From NCBI GenBank assembly GCA_963713545.1, contig CAVQME010000009.1:62001-126000 (forward strand): a stretch of 64,000 nt of DNA. The letters run 5' to 3'. The notes below the pieces were generated by a model that made no database searches, was not told the DNA's origin, and saw nothing but the letters and a program-made list of their open reading frames with translations. Numbering within the stretch: position 1 is the stretch's first letter; each line of letters begins with the position of its first letter. This DNA is from CAVPLM01 sp963713545 (GTDB taxonomy: Bacteria > Actinomycetota > Thermoleophilia > RBG-16-64-13). Made by a program: the position numbers and the translations under genes. This document shows positions 1 through 6,417 of this stretch, in pieces.

Positions 1-471
1 CTGATGAAGGTCCAAGAGGCGGCCCGGAGTGGCCACCAACAGGTCGACGCCGCGGCGCAGCTTCTTCAATTGGGGTTCGTACCCGACGCCTCCGTAGACT
101 GCAGCGATCCGCTGACCGGTGTAGCTGGCACAGGCTCGGGCCACATCGTCGATCTGGCCGGCGAGCTCGCGCGTGGGCGTGACCACCAGGGTCCCTACGG
201 CCGGACGGCGGCCGTTGTTGCTGCCACCATTGGGCGCGCGCCCGGTTTCGCTGGGCCGGTCGGAGTTGCCCGACCGGTGCCCCATGAGCTGCAGGGCGGG
301 TAGGATGAAGGCGGCCGTCTTGCCCGTGCCGGTCTGGGCGCAGCCGAGAAGATCGCGCCCGGTGAGGGCCAGAGGGATGGCTTGTTCTTGGATGGGGGTG
401 GGATCTACGTAGCCGAGGTTCTGTACAGCCTTCAGGAGACCTGGTTCCAGGCCTAGTTCGGCGAAACTCAT
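1..471 (-). CDS. DEAD-box RNA helicase, N-terminal part (runs off window)
   Basis: The reverse strand reads 157 codons without a stop from an ATG at 471 to the window edge. Seen: a Q-motif region (Phe near residue 3, then PTPIQ near 25), Walker A AQTGTGKT, motif Ia PTRELA, a GG motif and motif Ib TPGRLLD, all in the order of helicase domain 1. The DEAD box and domain 2 lie outside. A Gly/Asn/Arg-rich insert sits between the Walker motif and PTRELA. A good Shine-Dalgarno (AAGGAGC) lies about ten bases before the ATG. Family knowledge: ATP-dependent RNA unwinding in ribosome assembly or mRNA decay (RhlE/DeaD/CshA type). The subfamily cannot be told from this part. Confidence 0.93.
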   Translation of the reverse strand, partial: MSFAELGLEPGLLKAVQNLGYVDPTPIQEQAIPLALTGRDLLGCAQTGTGKTAAFILPALQLMGHRSGNSDRPSETGRAPNGGSNNGRRPAVGTLVVTPTRELAGQIDDVARACASYTGQRIAAVYGGVGYEPQLKKLRRGVDLLVATPGRLLDLHQ

Positions 472-661
472 ATAGCGGTTAGCTCCTTGCCGTGCGTCTC
501 GAGGGATGCACTGCGATTGTAGACGCAGTTGATCCGATCGAGTCTTTGGGAAAGAGCGCGGGGACAACCGAGTCTGTAATAGTGTTGCAGTAGTATAGCC
601 CATTTTGTAAGCAGCGACGCATACCGTATCTGGCCGCGGGCCGCAGCACCTCGGCGGGACT

Positions 662-700
662 GCGGGGCCGCTCTGCTTCCGAGGCGCGCAGCGGCCCCGC
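662..700. terminator. GC-rich hairpin between CocE hydrolase and helicase genes
   Basis: Perfect 11-bp inverted repeat (arms 662-672 and 690-700) with a 17-base loop, 40 bases beyond the CocE stop and upstream of the helicase start. No T-run follows on either strand, so it is a weak terminator candidate or a Rho-independent stem without a tail. Confidence 0.4.
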
Positions 701-740
701 GAAGATCCCGATAGGCCCCCCGCCTACCGGAGGGAATCGG

Positions 741-2582
741 CTAATCGCGCGCGATCACGGGCAGCACGATGTGCGACGGATGGTCATTGTCGTGATAGAC
801 GGTATCCCTCCCCACTTTGAGGCCGTAATAGTGGCCGCCGAAGTCGAAGGCGTTCGAGTCGTAGCAGGCGAGGTCCACCCGGATGCGGTGCCCCTTGGGG
901 AAGCAACACGATGTCGCCCAGACCTCGATCTCGAACTTATAGACCTTGTTGGGCTCGAGAGGCCTCGGCTCGTCGTGCCGGTAGTAGGGCCGATAGGGCA
1001 GGCTCTTGGCCTCGTCCTTGGTACAGGCATGCGACGCCTTCAGCCAGCCCCGGGTCAGCATCCGCCCTCGCGGGGCCATGCCCGGTATCTGCTCAGAGTC
1101 GGGCAGTTGGTCCGTCAGGCGCACGAAGAAGTCGGTGTCGGTCTGGTCCGAGGAGGCCCAGAGATTGAGGACGATACTGCCGATCACTTCCACGTCTTCG
1201 GCCAGGGGTTCGCTGGTGAACGTGAGGATCTTGCGCACAGGGTTCGGGATCCCGTCCTCCATGACGGCGGTGCCCAGTCCGGAGAAGTGGGACCAGTCGG
1301 GGTCCGGGTAGTCGTAGCTGGTCGAAGCTGGAGTGACCGTAGCTTTCGTCTCCCCGGCAGCCATGATCGCTTCGGGGGCCCAGGCGGTCCGCGGCCTGCC
1401 GGCGGCATCGACAGTCGCCCCGGCAGGGACCGGCGGCGGACCGGCGGCGGCTGCCACGGTCGGCGCCTCCCAGGTGAGGGCTCCGTCGTTGAGCGAGCCC
1501 ACGGCGCCGCTCGGCCCCGGCGCCAGGTAGAGGTTCCGGTACCGCGTGTCCGGGATAGGCCAATCTTTCTCGGGCCGGTAGACCTCGCGGTTGCGCACGA
1601 ACACCGTCACCGGGTCTTCCTCCATGAAGCCGGTATCGTTGCCCTTGAGCCAGTGGTCGTACCAGCGCAGATGCAGGAGCTGCATCTCCCTGGAATTAAA
1701 GATGGCCATCTCATCGCCCTCAAAGTCGCCGTGGCACAGGAGCAGCTTCTTGGGCGTCGTCACCATCTCGTAGCCACGGATGTTGCCCCTCAGGTGGATG
1801 CCGACCTTGTGCAGGATGCCGATGCTGTAGACGGGGACCTGGATCTTGTTGAAGTCCGGGTTTCTTACCTTCCAGAACTCGTCACACACGGGATGGTGCA
1901 TGACGTTCCAGGGGAGATCCCACTTGCCCACGTTTGGCGACGGTCCGTACTTGCCCAGGCGGTAATTGGCTCGGATCTCAGCCGTCCACCAGTTGGCCGG
2001 GAAGCCCAGGCCCATGATCCCGCCGTGGAAGGCCACGTCTCGATACATGTCGGCCCCGGCGTCGAACGGGGCGATGCAGCAGAGATGGGGTGGCTGCATG
2101 GCGGCGGTGAACCACTGCACCCAGGCAAGCAGGGACTCCCCGATCATCCCCACCTTACCGGTGCACCAGGGCTGGACCGCGATCCACTCCACCATGTCGT
2201 AGAGGTCGTTCTGCTCCTCCTGACTGAAGAGCTGGAACTCGCCCTCCACCGACTTGCCGCTCCCCCGAATGTCCTGATGCACGTAGGTATAGCCCCGGGA
2301 AACGAACCACTCGATATCGTTGGTCTCGCGGAAGTGATACACCGGCCACTGAGGCAGGTATTCGAGATCCTTCTGGTAGGCGCTGGTCGCGTAGAGGGCG
2401 GGGAATCGCCCTGGCGCGTCGGGACGGAAGACGTCGCAGGCCACCCGTACTCCGTCGCGCATGGTGACCATGACGTCCCTCTCCACGACCATCTTGTACT
2501 GGGGAGGGCTCAGCTTGTCGGCTGGAAAACCCCCGGGGAGCAGGGTGGACATGATCTCGGGCTTGAGGATCTTGGTGTACAT
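741..2582 (-). CDS. CocE/NonD family serine hydrolase (X-Pro dipeptidyl-peptidase S15 type)
   Basis: 613 aa, the usual size for the CocE/NonD family. Seen: the N-terminal alpha/beta-hydrolase part with RDGVRVACDVFRPD near residue 42, a nucleophile elbow GESLLA with Ser150, and a C-terminal jelly-roll part containing the RGWLKASHA segment typical of the family. The elbow differs slightly from the common GxSYxG form. No signal peptide, so it is probably cytoplasmic. Family members hydrolyse esters or acyl-amides (cocaine esterase, glutaryl-7-ACA acylase); the substrate here is unknown. The gene follows the amidohydrolase at 2630 by 47 bases on the same strand, so the two are probably cotranscribed. 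A broken relative lies at 4530-4730. Confidence 0.88.
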   Translation of the reverse strand: MYTKILKPEIMSTLLPGGFPADKLSPPQYKMVVERDVMVTMRDGVRVACDVFRPDAPGRFPALYATSAYQKDLEYLPQWPVYHFRETNDIEWFVSRGYTYVHQDIRGSGKSVEGEFQLFSQEEQNDLYDMVEWIAVQPWCTGKVGMIGESLLAWVQWFTAAMQPPHLCCIAPFDAGADMYRDVAFHGGIMGLGFPANWWTAEIRANYRLGKYGPSPNVGKWDLPWNVMHHPVCDEFWKVRNPDFNKIQVPVYSIGILHKVGIHLRGNIRGYEMVTTPKKLLLCHGDFEGDEMAIFNSREMQLLHLRWYDHWLKGNDTGFMEEDPVTVFVRNREVYRPEKDWPIPDTRYRNLYLAPGPSGAVGSLNDGALTWEAPTVAAAAGPPPVPAGATVDAAGRPRTAWAPEAIMAAGETKATVTPASTSYDYPDPDWSHFSGLGTAVMEDGIPNPVRKILTFTSEPLAEDVEVIGSIVLNLWASSDQTDTDFFVRLTDQLPDSEQIPGMAPRGRMLTRGWLKASHACTKDEAKSLPYRPYYRHDEPRPLEPNKVYKFEIEVWATSCCFPKGHRIRVDLACYDSNAFDFGGHYYGLKVGRDTVYHDNDHPSHIVLPVIARD

Positions 2583-2629
2583 CAGCTACCTCCTTGCGCA
2601 CGGGCGACGGGCCGCAGGGGCCGTCGCGC

Positions 2630-3676
2630 TCACGTTTGTGGACCTCGACTAGAGAGCGCAAATCCCAATCTGGCGGGATTCTCCTCGTACATCTTGGCTT
2701 GTTCCTCGTCCGACAGTCCGAGCCCGTCGAGGAACGCCCCGCTCTCCTCAGTGGTCTCGTACGGGTAGTCGGTGCCGAGCATGATCCTTTCCATCCCCAG
2801 AGCGGTGCGAGTGCACTCGAAGGCCGCGGCAAAGAAGTTGCCGCTGGTCGTGGCGTACATGTTCTCCAGAAGGTACTGGCTCGGCCGCTTGCTTATCGCC
2901 GGCATCGAACCTGATCCCTTGGGCACGTGGTACTGGAGGAACGAGCGGTCCACTCGCTTGAGCAGGAAGGGGAGGGCTTCGCCGTAGTGGCCGAGTATGA
3001 TCGTGAGTCTCGGGAAGGCGTCGAACACCCCGCTCAGGATGAGTCGCATCATCACCGTCGAGGTCTCGATGCCGAAGCCGAAGCCGGGGCCGGCCAGAGC
3101 CAGCCCGTAGTCCGTCAGCTGACGGATAATGGGAAACGTCGGGTGCAGGTAGATGGGCACCCCCAGCTCCTCAGCCTTGGCCAATATGGGCCAGTAGCCT
3201 TTGTCGTCCAGATACGAGTCACCGAAGTTGGAGTGGGTGTTCCAGCCTTTAAATCCTAGCTCCTTGACGGCGCGCTCAAGCTCCTTGACCGCCTCTTCGG
3301 GCTCTCTAGGTCCCAGGGTGGCGAATCCCAGGTACCGGTCGGGATGGCGGTCGATGGCCTCGGCCAGCTTGTCGTTCGCGTCTCTGGCCAGGGTTGTCGC
3401 GACCTTTGGCTCCAACTGCTCCAGCGCCGGCGCCGTGTGGGAGAGCACCGCCACGTCAATGCCTATGGCGTCCATCGACTGGAGACGCAGGTGGTCGAGA
3501 TCGAGAAGCCGGTCGACCAAGGGATCGCCGAAAGGCTGCCAGTAATCGGCCGAATGGTAGACGTGGCGTTCCCCGGTCTCCTTGTCGTCGACGAAACGGG
3601 GATAGCCTGGGTTTCTATACAGAGCGTCCACGTAGGCTTCGGTGGCAAAGTGGTTCTCGGTGTCGATCTTCTTCAC
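2630..3676 (-). CDS. Amidohydrolase family 2 (ACMSD / gamma-resorcylate decarboxylase-like)
   Basis: 348 aa from a GTG start chosen by alignment with the paralogue at 10835, which starts at the same place (KxIDxENHF). The frame stays open to an ATG at 3805, but that start has no Shine-Dalgarno. Seen: E7-N-H9 at the N-terminus, IYLHP with His178, ILGHYGEALPF with His230 and GTDYPYE with Asp303. These match the E-x-H, His, His, Asp metal and acid-base set of the resorcylate/dihydroxybenzoate decarboxylase branch. Family members decarboxylate aromatic acids without oxygen, or hydrolyse C-C or amide bonds. It lies just downstream of the TetR gene and upstream of the CocE hydrolase. The substrate is inferred only from context (hydroxybenzoates). 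Confidence 0.87.
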   Translation of the reverse strand: MKKIDTENHFATEAYVDALYRNPGYPRFVDDKETGERHVYHSADYWQPFGDPLVDRLLDLDHLRLQSMDAIGIDVAVLSHTAPALEQLEPKVATTLARDANDKLAEAIDRHPDRYLGFATLGPREPEEAVKELERAVKELGFKGWNTHSNFGDSYLDDKGYWPILAKAEELGVPIYLHPTFPIIRQLTDYGLALAGPGFGFGIETSTVMMRLILSGVFDAFPRLTIILGHYGEALPFLLKRVDRSFLQYHVPKGSGSMPAISKRPSQYLLENMYATTSGNFFAAAFECTRTALGMERIMLGTDYPYETTEESGAFLDGLGLSDEEQAKMYEENPARLGFALSSRGPQT

Positions 3677-3825
3677 GACATGGACCCCCGCGTTCCTGTT
3701 GGCTGTCTTGACGAACTGCTTGACGAGGTTTATCTTGCGGACCCGCGGGCCGCTCAAGCCGGTCTTGACCCGCGGGTCCAGAAAGGGGGTGCACGCTCCC
3801 GGCATCAGCCCGCGCGGCTGATATC

Positions 3826-3839
3826 AGTAAGCGCTCACT
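3826..3839. promoter_or_regulatory. 14-bp imperfect palindrome, candidate TetR operator
   Basis: The sequence agtaagcgctcact is a palindrome with one mismatched pair, centred at 3832/3833. It lies over the expected transcription start of the promoter at 3846-3873, between the TetR gene and the amidohydrolase, where a repressor would block initiation. Confidence 0.5.
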
Positions 3840-3845
3840 TTGGAA

Positions 3846-3873
3846 ACAATACCTGTACTCAGTGCTTTGTCAA
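3846..3873 (-). promoter_or_regulatory. Sigma-70-type promoter for the amidohydrolase-CocE unit
   Basis: On the minus strand TTGACA (3868-3873) and TATTGT (3846-3851) are separated by 16 bases, close to the vegetative consensus. The -35 box overlaps the TetR stop codon. Transcription would start near 3838, inside the palindrome at 3826-3839. Confidence 0.55.
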
Positions 3874-4499
3874 GCCGGCCTGAGGCCAGGGGTGACCGCG
3901 ATACTGTCGAGGATGCGCTCGAGCATGCGCTGGGCCCGGTCGGCGGTGACGTATTCACTCAGCCCCATGAGGTAGGAGACATCCTGGGCCCAGTAGACGC
4001 CCACGAGCTCCCAGGCCAACTGGTCGGTGTCCGTATCTGCCCGGATCACCCCCTGGACCTTCCCCTCCTCCAATATGGCGGCGATCGCATGGATGGACGA
4101 GCGCTCTCTTTCAGTCAGCGCCTCTCGCAACCCGACCTCCGGCGGAGCGGCCACAAATTCGAACAGAGGGTAGACATAACCTTCTATCTCCGAGGAGACC
4201 ACGGTGGAGTGCAGTCTGCCGATCGCCCGCAGGCGGTCGAGCGCGTTGCCCTGATCACCTGCACCGATCACTTTGAACACGCGCTCGTAAACGAGATCGA
4301 GCGCCGCGAGCAGCATCTCGGTCCGGCTGGAGAAATGCCTGTACAAGGTGGCCTCGGACACTCCGGCAGCCGCGGCGATGCGGGAAGTGGTGGTCCCCTG
4401 GACGCCGTACTTGGCCACGACGTCCATTGTCACTTCGACAATCTGCCTCCTGCGGTCGGCGGCCTTGAGCCGGCCCCCTTTGCTCGTTCTGGCGTCCGT
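3870..4499 (-). CDS. TetR/AcrR family transcriptional regulator, non-standard start
   Basis: Seen: a classic TetR DNA-binding domain, RIAAAAGVSEATLYRHFSSR, then a helical ligand domain. The first ATG/GTG-type start in frame (GTG at 4433) would cut off most of helix 1 (RRRQIVEVT). Upstream the frame is open to a TAG near 4535 and holds no ATG, GTG or TTG. It does hold an ACG at 4499 placed 5 bases after a perfect AAAGGAG, giving 209 aa, a normal TetR length. Either ACG is used or an ATG has mutated to ACG. It probably controls the amidohydrolase-CocE unit through the palindrome just past its 3' end. The ligand is unknown. If ACG is not used, the protein is 187 aa from 4433 and may be impaired. 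Confidence 0.85.
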   Translation of the reverse strand, partial: TDARTSKGGRLKAADRRRQIVEVTMDVVAKYGVQGTTTSRIAAAAGVSEATLYRHFSSRTEMLLAALDLVYERVFKVIGAGDQGNALDRLRAIGRLHSTVVSSEIEGYVYPLFEFVAAPPEVGLREALTERERSSIHAIAAILEEGKVQGVIRADTDTDQLAWELVGVYWAQDVSYLMGLSEYVTADRAQRMLERILDSIAVTPGLRPA

Positions 4500-4529
4500 A
4501 GTGGCTCCTTTCGACCTGTTCCGTGCATC

Positions 4530-4730
4530 CTAGCTCATAGGAGCAGTACTGCGCGAGTTGGTGCAGGCGTGCGAGGCTTTCAGCCAGCCGCGGTCGGAGG
4601 AAGCCCACAGTACGAGGACGATGTTGCCCGACACCCCCAGATCTTCCTCGAGCTTGCTGAGCGCGTCGGTCGGGAAGTCCCGGGGGAGCATGGTGGACAT
4701 GATCTCCGGCCTGAGCGCCTTCGAATACAA
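4530..4730 (-). pseudogene. Internally deleted remnant of a second CocE/NonD hydrolase gene
   Basis: A 66-codon frame whose first 26 residues match the start of the hydrolase at 741-2582 (MYSKALRPEIMSTMLP against MYTKILKPEIMSTLLP). It then jumps directly to a match of that protein's C-terminal part (VSGNIVLVLWASSD against VIGSIVLNLWASSD), and after a second deletion to RGWLKASHACT. Roughly 450 and 30 residues are missing, including the catalytic serine. The divergence between the copies shows this is an old, separate paralogue and not a recent duplication. It sits directly upstream of the TetR gene on the same strand. Confidence 0.85.
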
Positions 4731-4770
4731 GGGCCCCCCTGGGATCGATTCACGTGCGCCGACGATAGGT

Positions 4771-4810
4771 GGGGCCGGCGATCCGCGCTTGCGCGGCGAC
4801 CGCCGGCCCC
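4771..4810. terminator. Nested GC-rich hairpin downstream of the binding-protein gene
   Basis: Outer arms of 10 bp (4771-4780 and 4801-4810) enclose a second 6-bp stem (4783-4788 and 4791-4796) with a two-base loop. There is no T-run. It is the second of two hairpins after the stop at 4878. Confidence 0.5.
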
Positions 4811-4827
4811 CTCACTTCCGTTCTAGT

Positions 4828-4854
4828 CGCCGCCCGGGCTTCGCCCGGGCGGCG
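4828..4854. terminator. Perfect 12-bp hairpin, likely terminator
   Basis: Arms 4828-4839 and 4843-4854 are perfect complements with a TTC loop, 23 bases after the stop of the substrate-binding protein gene on the minus strand. Its stability and position argue for a terminator despite the missing T-run. Confidence 0.6.
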
Positions 4855-4877
4855 AGCTCATTGCTTGACCGGATGGT

Positions 4878-6311
4878 CTACGAGTACACCATCGGCGTAG
4901 CTTTGGCCTGCACCGTGGTCCCCGGGGCGGTGGCGTTGCTCACTACCACGGCCTCGACCGGATTCTTAGTGCCCTTGATCCACTGCTGAGCGCCGATGAA
5001 GGGCTTGTAGACGTTGGGATGGGGATGGAAGCCGTTGGGGTCGACCGGCTCGGTGTAGTCGATGTAGCCCTGCTGGAAGGTGCCCTTGGTGGTCTTGATG
5101 GCCGCGAGCACGGTCTCTTTGTCTTCGGCGTTGGTGGCCCGCTTGTACACGTCGATGGCCCACTCGATCTTCCCGTAGCAGCCGATGGCCGCCGTCCATT
5201 GCTCGCCCGTCTTGGCCTCGTAGTCGGCGGCCAGCCCTTCGGAATCAAGCTCGGAGAGGGTGTCTTTTAGCTTCCAGCTGGGGTGCCAGGCGGCCTCGCC
5301 GATCAGGCCCAGGCCCTGGTTGGGATAGCTCAAGACCGCCTGGGGGAAGATGAGGGCTTTACCGGAGCTGATGAACTTGGGCTGGAAACCCTGCTGCAGG
5401 CTCTGGGTGAGGAAGTTGGAGAACCAGGGGGGGTCGTTGGTGCCGCAGACGATCTCGCAGCCCTCGTTCTTGAATTGGGAAATCTGCTTGGTGAAGTCTT
5501 CGGCCGGGACCGCGTAGGGCTCGGGCACCACCAGGGTGTAGCCCTTCTCGGCGAACACCTTGGGCGCGGCCGAGGGGTCCATCCAGCCCTGGTAGTCGGC
5601 GTCGTTCTGGAAGAGCATGCCCACCTTCTTGTTGGTCTGGACGCCGCTCACCTCGAAGGCGTCGGTGAAGGAGGCGATGGTCTGTTCTGAACCCAGCATG
5701 TTGCCCCAGGCCCACTTGAACTCCACCGGCTGGCCGTTACGGATGTAGAGCGCCTGCCAGGGGGCAAAGCTCATAAGGACCGGGCAGCCCAGGGCCTCGC
5801 CCTGGTCGGCCACCGGGTTGGCCGTGTCCGGGGTGCCCGAGGCAAGGAGGATGTCGACCTGGTCTATCTGCACCAGGTCGGCCGCCACCGTGGCGGCCCG
5901 GTTGGAGTCGGACTGGGTGTCTTTGACGATGATCTCGACCATGCGCTTCTTGCCGTCGCCGGTGATGATGCCGTCTTTTAAGGCCTCGTTAGCGTGGCCG
6001 ACGTACCACTCATCAGCGATGGCAAAGACGGCGAAGTTCCCGGTCTGGGGCGAGACCAGTCCCAGCTTGATGGCCCGGCCTTCTTCTGGGGCGGCGCTCA
6101 CGGTGGTGGTGCTCTCCGCCCCGGTGGTGGTGGTGCTCTCCGCCCCGGTGGTGGTGGTGCTCTCCGCTGCGGTGGTAGTGGTCTCTTCTTCCTCGCCGCA
6201 GGCGGCGACGAGGCCACCCAGGCCGGCGCCCACGCCTACGGCCGCTCCGGCCACGCCGGCGATTTTAAGGAAGTCACGTCTACTGTAGGTCTTGTCTTCT
6301 TTCTCAGGCAT
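4878..6311 (-). CDS. Tat-exported ABC transporter substrate-binding lipoprotein, Leu/Ile/Val-binding (LivK) type
   Basis: 477 aa from the ATG at 6311, which has an AAGGGG ribosome site; the frame is open further but the signal peptide fixes this start. Seen: twin-arginine SRRDFLK at 10-16, a hydrophobic stretch, lipobox LVAAC with Cys38, then a Glu/Ser/Thr linker made of an eight-residue repeat (AESTTTTG-like), then a periplasmic-binding type I fold (IKLGLVSPQTGNFA). It probably binds a small organic acid or amino acid outside the membrane and delivers it to an ABC importer. No permease or ATPase gene is nearby, so its partner is elsewhere. It is the last gene of the run MBL hydrolase, transhydroxylase homologue, binding protein, which suggests that it captures the pathway substrate. 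Confidence 0.9.
   Translation of the reverse strand: MPEKEDKTYSRRDFLKIAGVAGAAVGVGAGLGGLVAACGEEEETTTTAAESTTTTGAESTTTTGAESTTTVSAAPEEGRAIKLGLVSPQTGNFAVFAIADEWYVGHANEALKDGIITGDGKKRMVEIIVKDTQSDSNRAATVAADLVQIDQVDILLASGTPDTANPVADQGEALGCPVLMSFAPWQALYIRNGQPVEFKWAWGNMLGSEQTIASFTDAFEVSGVQTNKKVGMLFQNDADYQGWMDPSAAPKVFAEKGYTLVVPEPYAVPAEDFTKQISQFKNEGCEIVCGTNDPPWFSNFLTQSLQQGFQPKFISSGKALIFPQAVLSYPNQGLGLIGEAAWHPSWKLKDTLSELDSEGLAADYEAKTGEQWTAAIGCYGKIEWAIDVYKRATNAEDKETVLAAIKTTKGTFQQGYIDYTEPVDPNGFHPHPNVYKPFIGAQQWIKGTKNPVEAVVVSNATAPGTTVQAKATPMVYS
6105..6176. repeat. Three 24-bp tandem repeats encoding the lipoprotein linker
   Basis: The block gctctccgcc recurs at 6111, 6135 and near 6159 with exact 24-base spacing (eight codons), separated by gtggtggtg runs. 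It codes the Ser/Thr-rich linker of the binding protein and is likely to vary in copy number. Confidence 0.8.
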
Positions 6312-6417
6312 CTTGTTCCCCTTCTTGTTGGTGTGGCCTACCCTGTCCTTGCACTCGCTGCTCGTTCGCCTCCCCCTCTCCTTGCGTAGCTCGAGCAATC
6401 TTGCGTTTCTATCCAGT

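Noticed and set aside
771..2768. Long plus-strand open frame (665 codons) opposite the CocE hydrolase
   Set aside because: Its translation has no domain structure, and the minus frame has clear family motifs. It is an antisense shadow produced by high GC.
6105..6176. Tandem repeats as a regulatory array
   Set aside because: They are in frame inside the binding-protein gene and encode its Thr/Ser linker; they are coding repeats.
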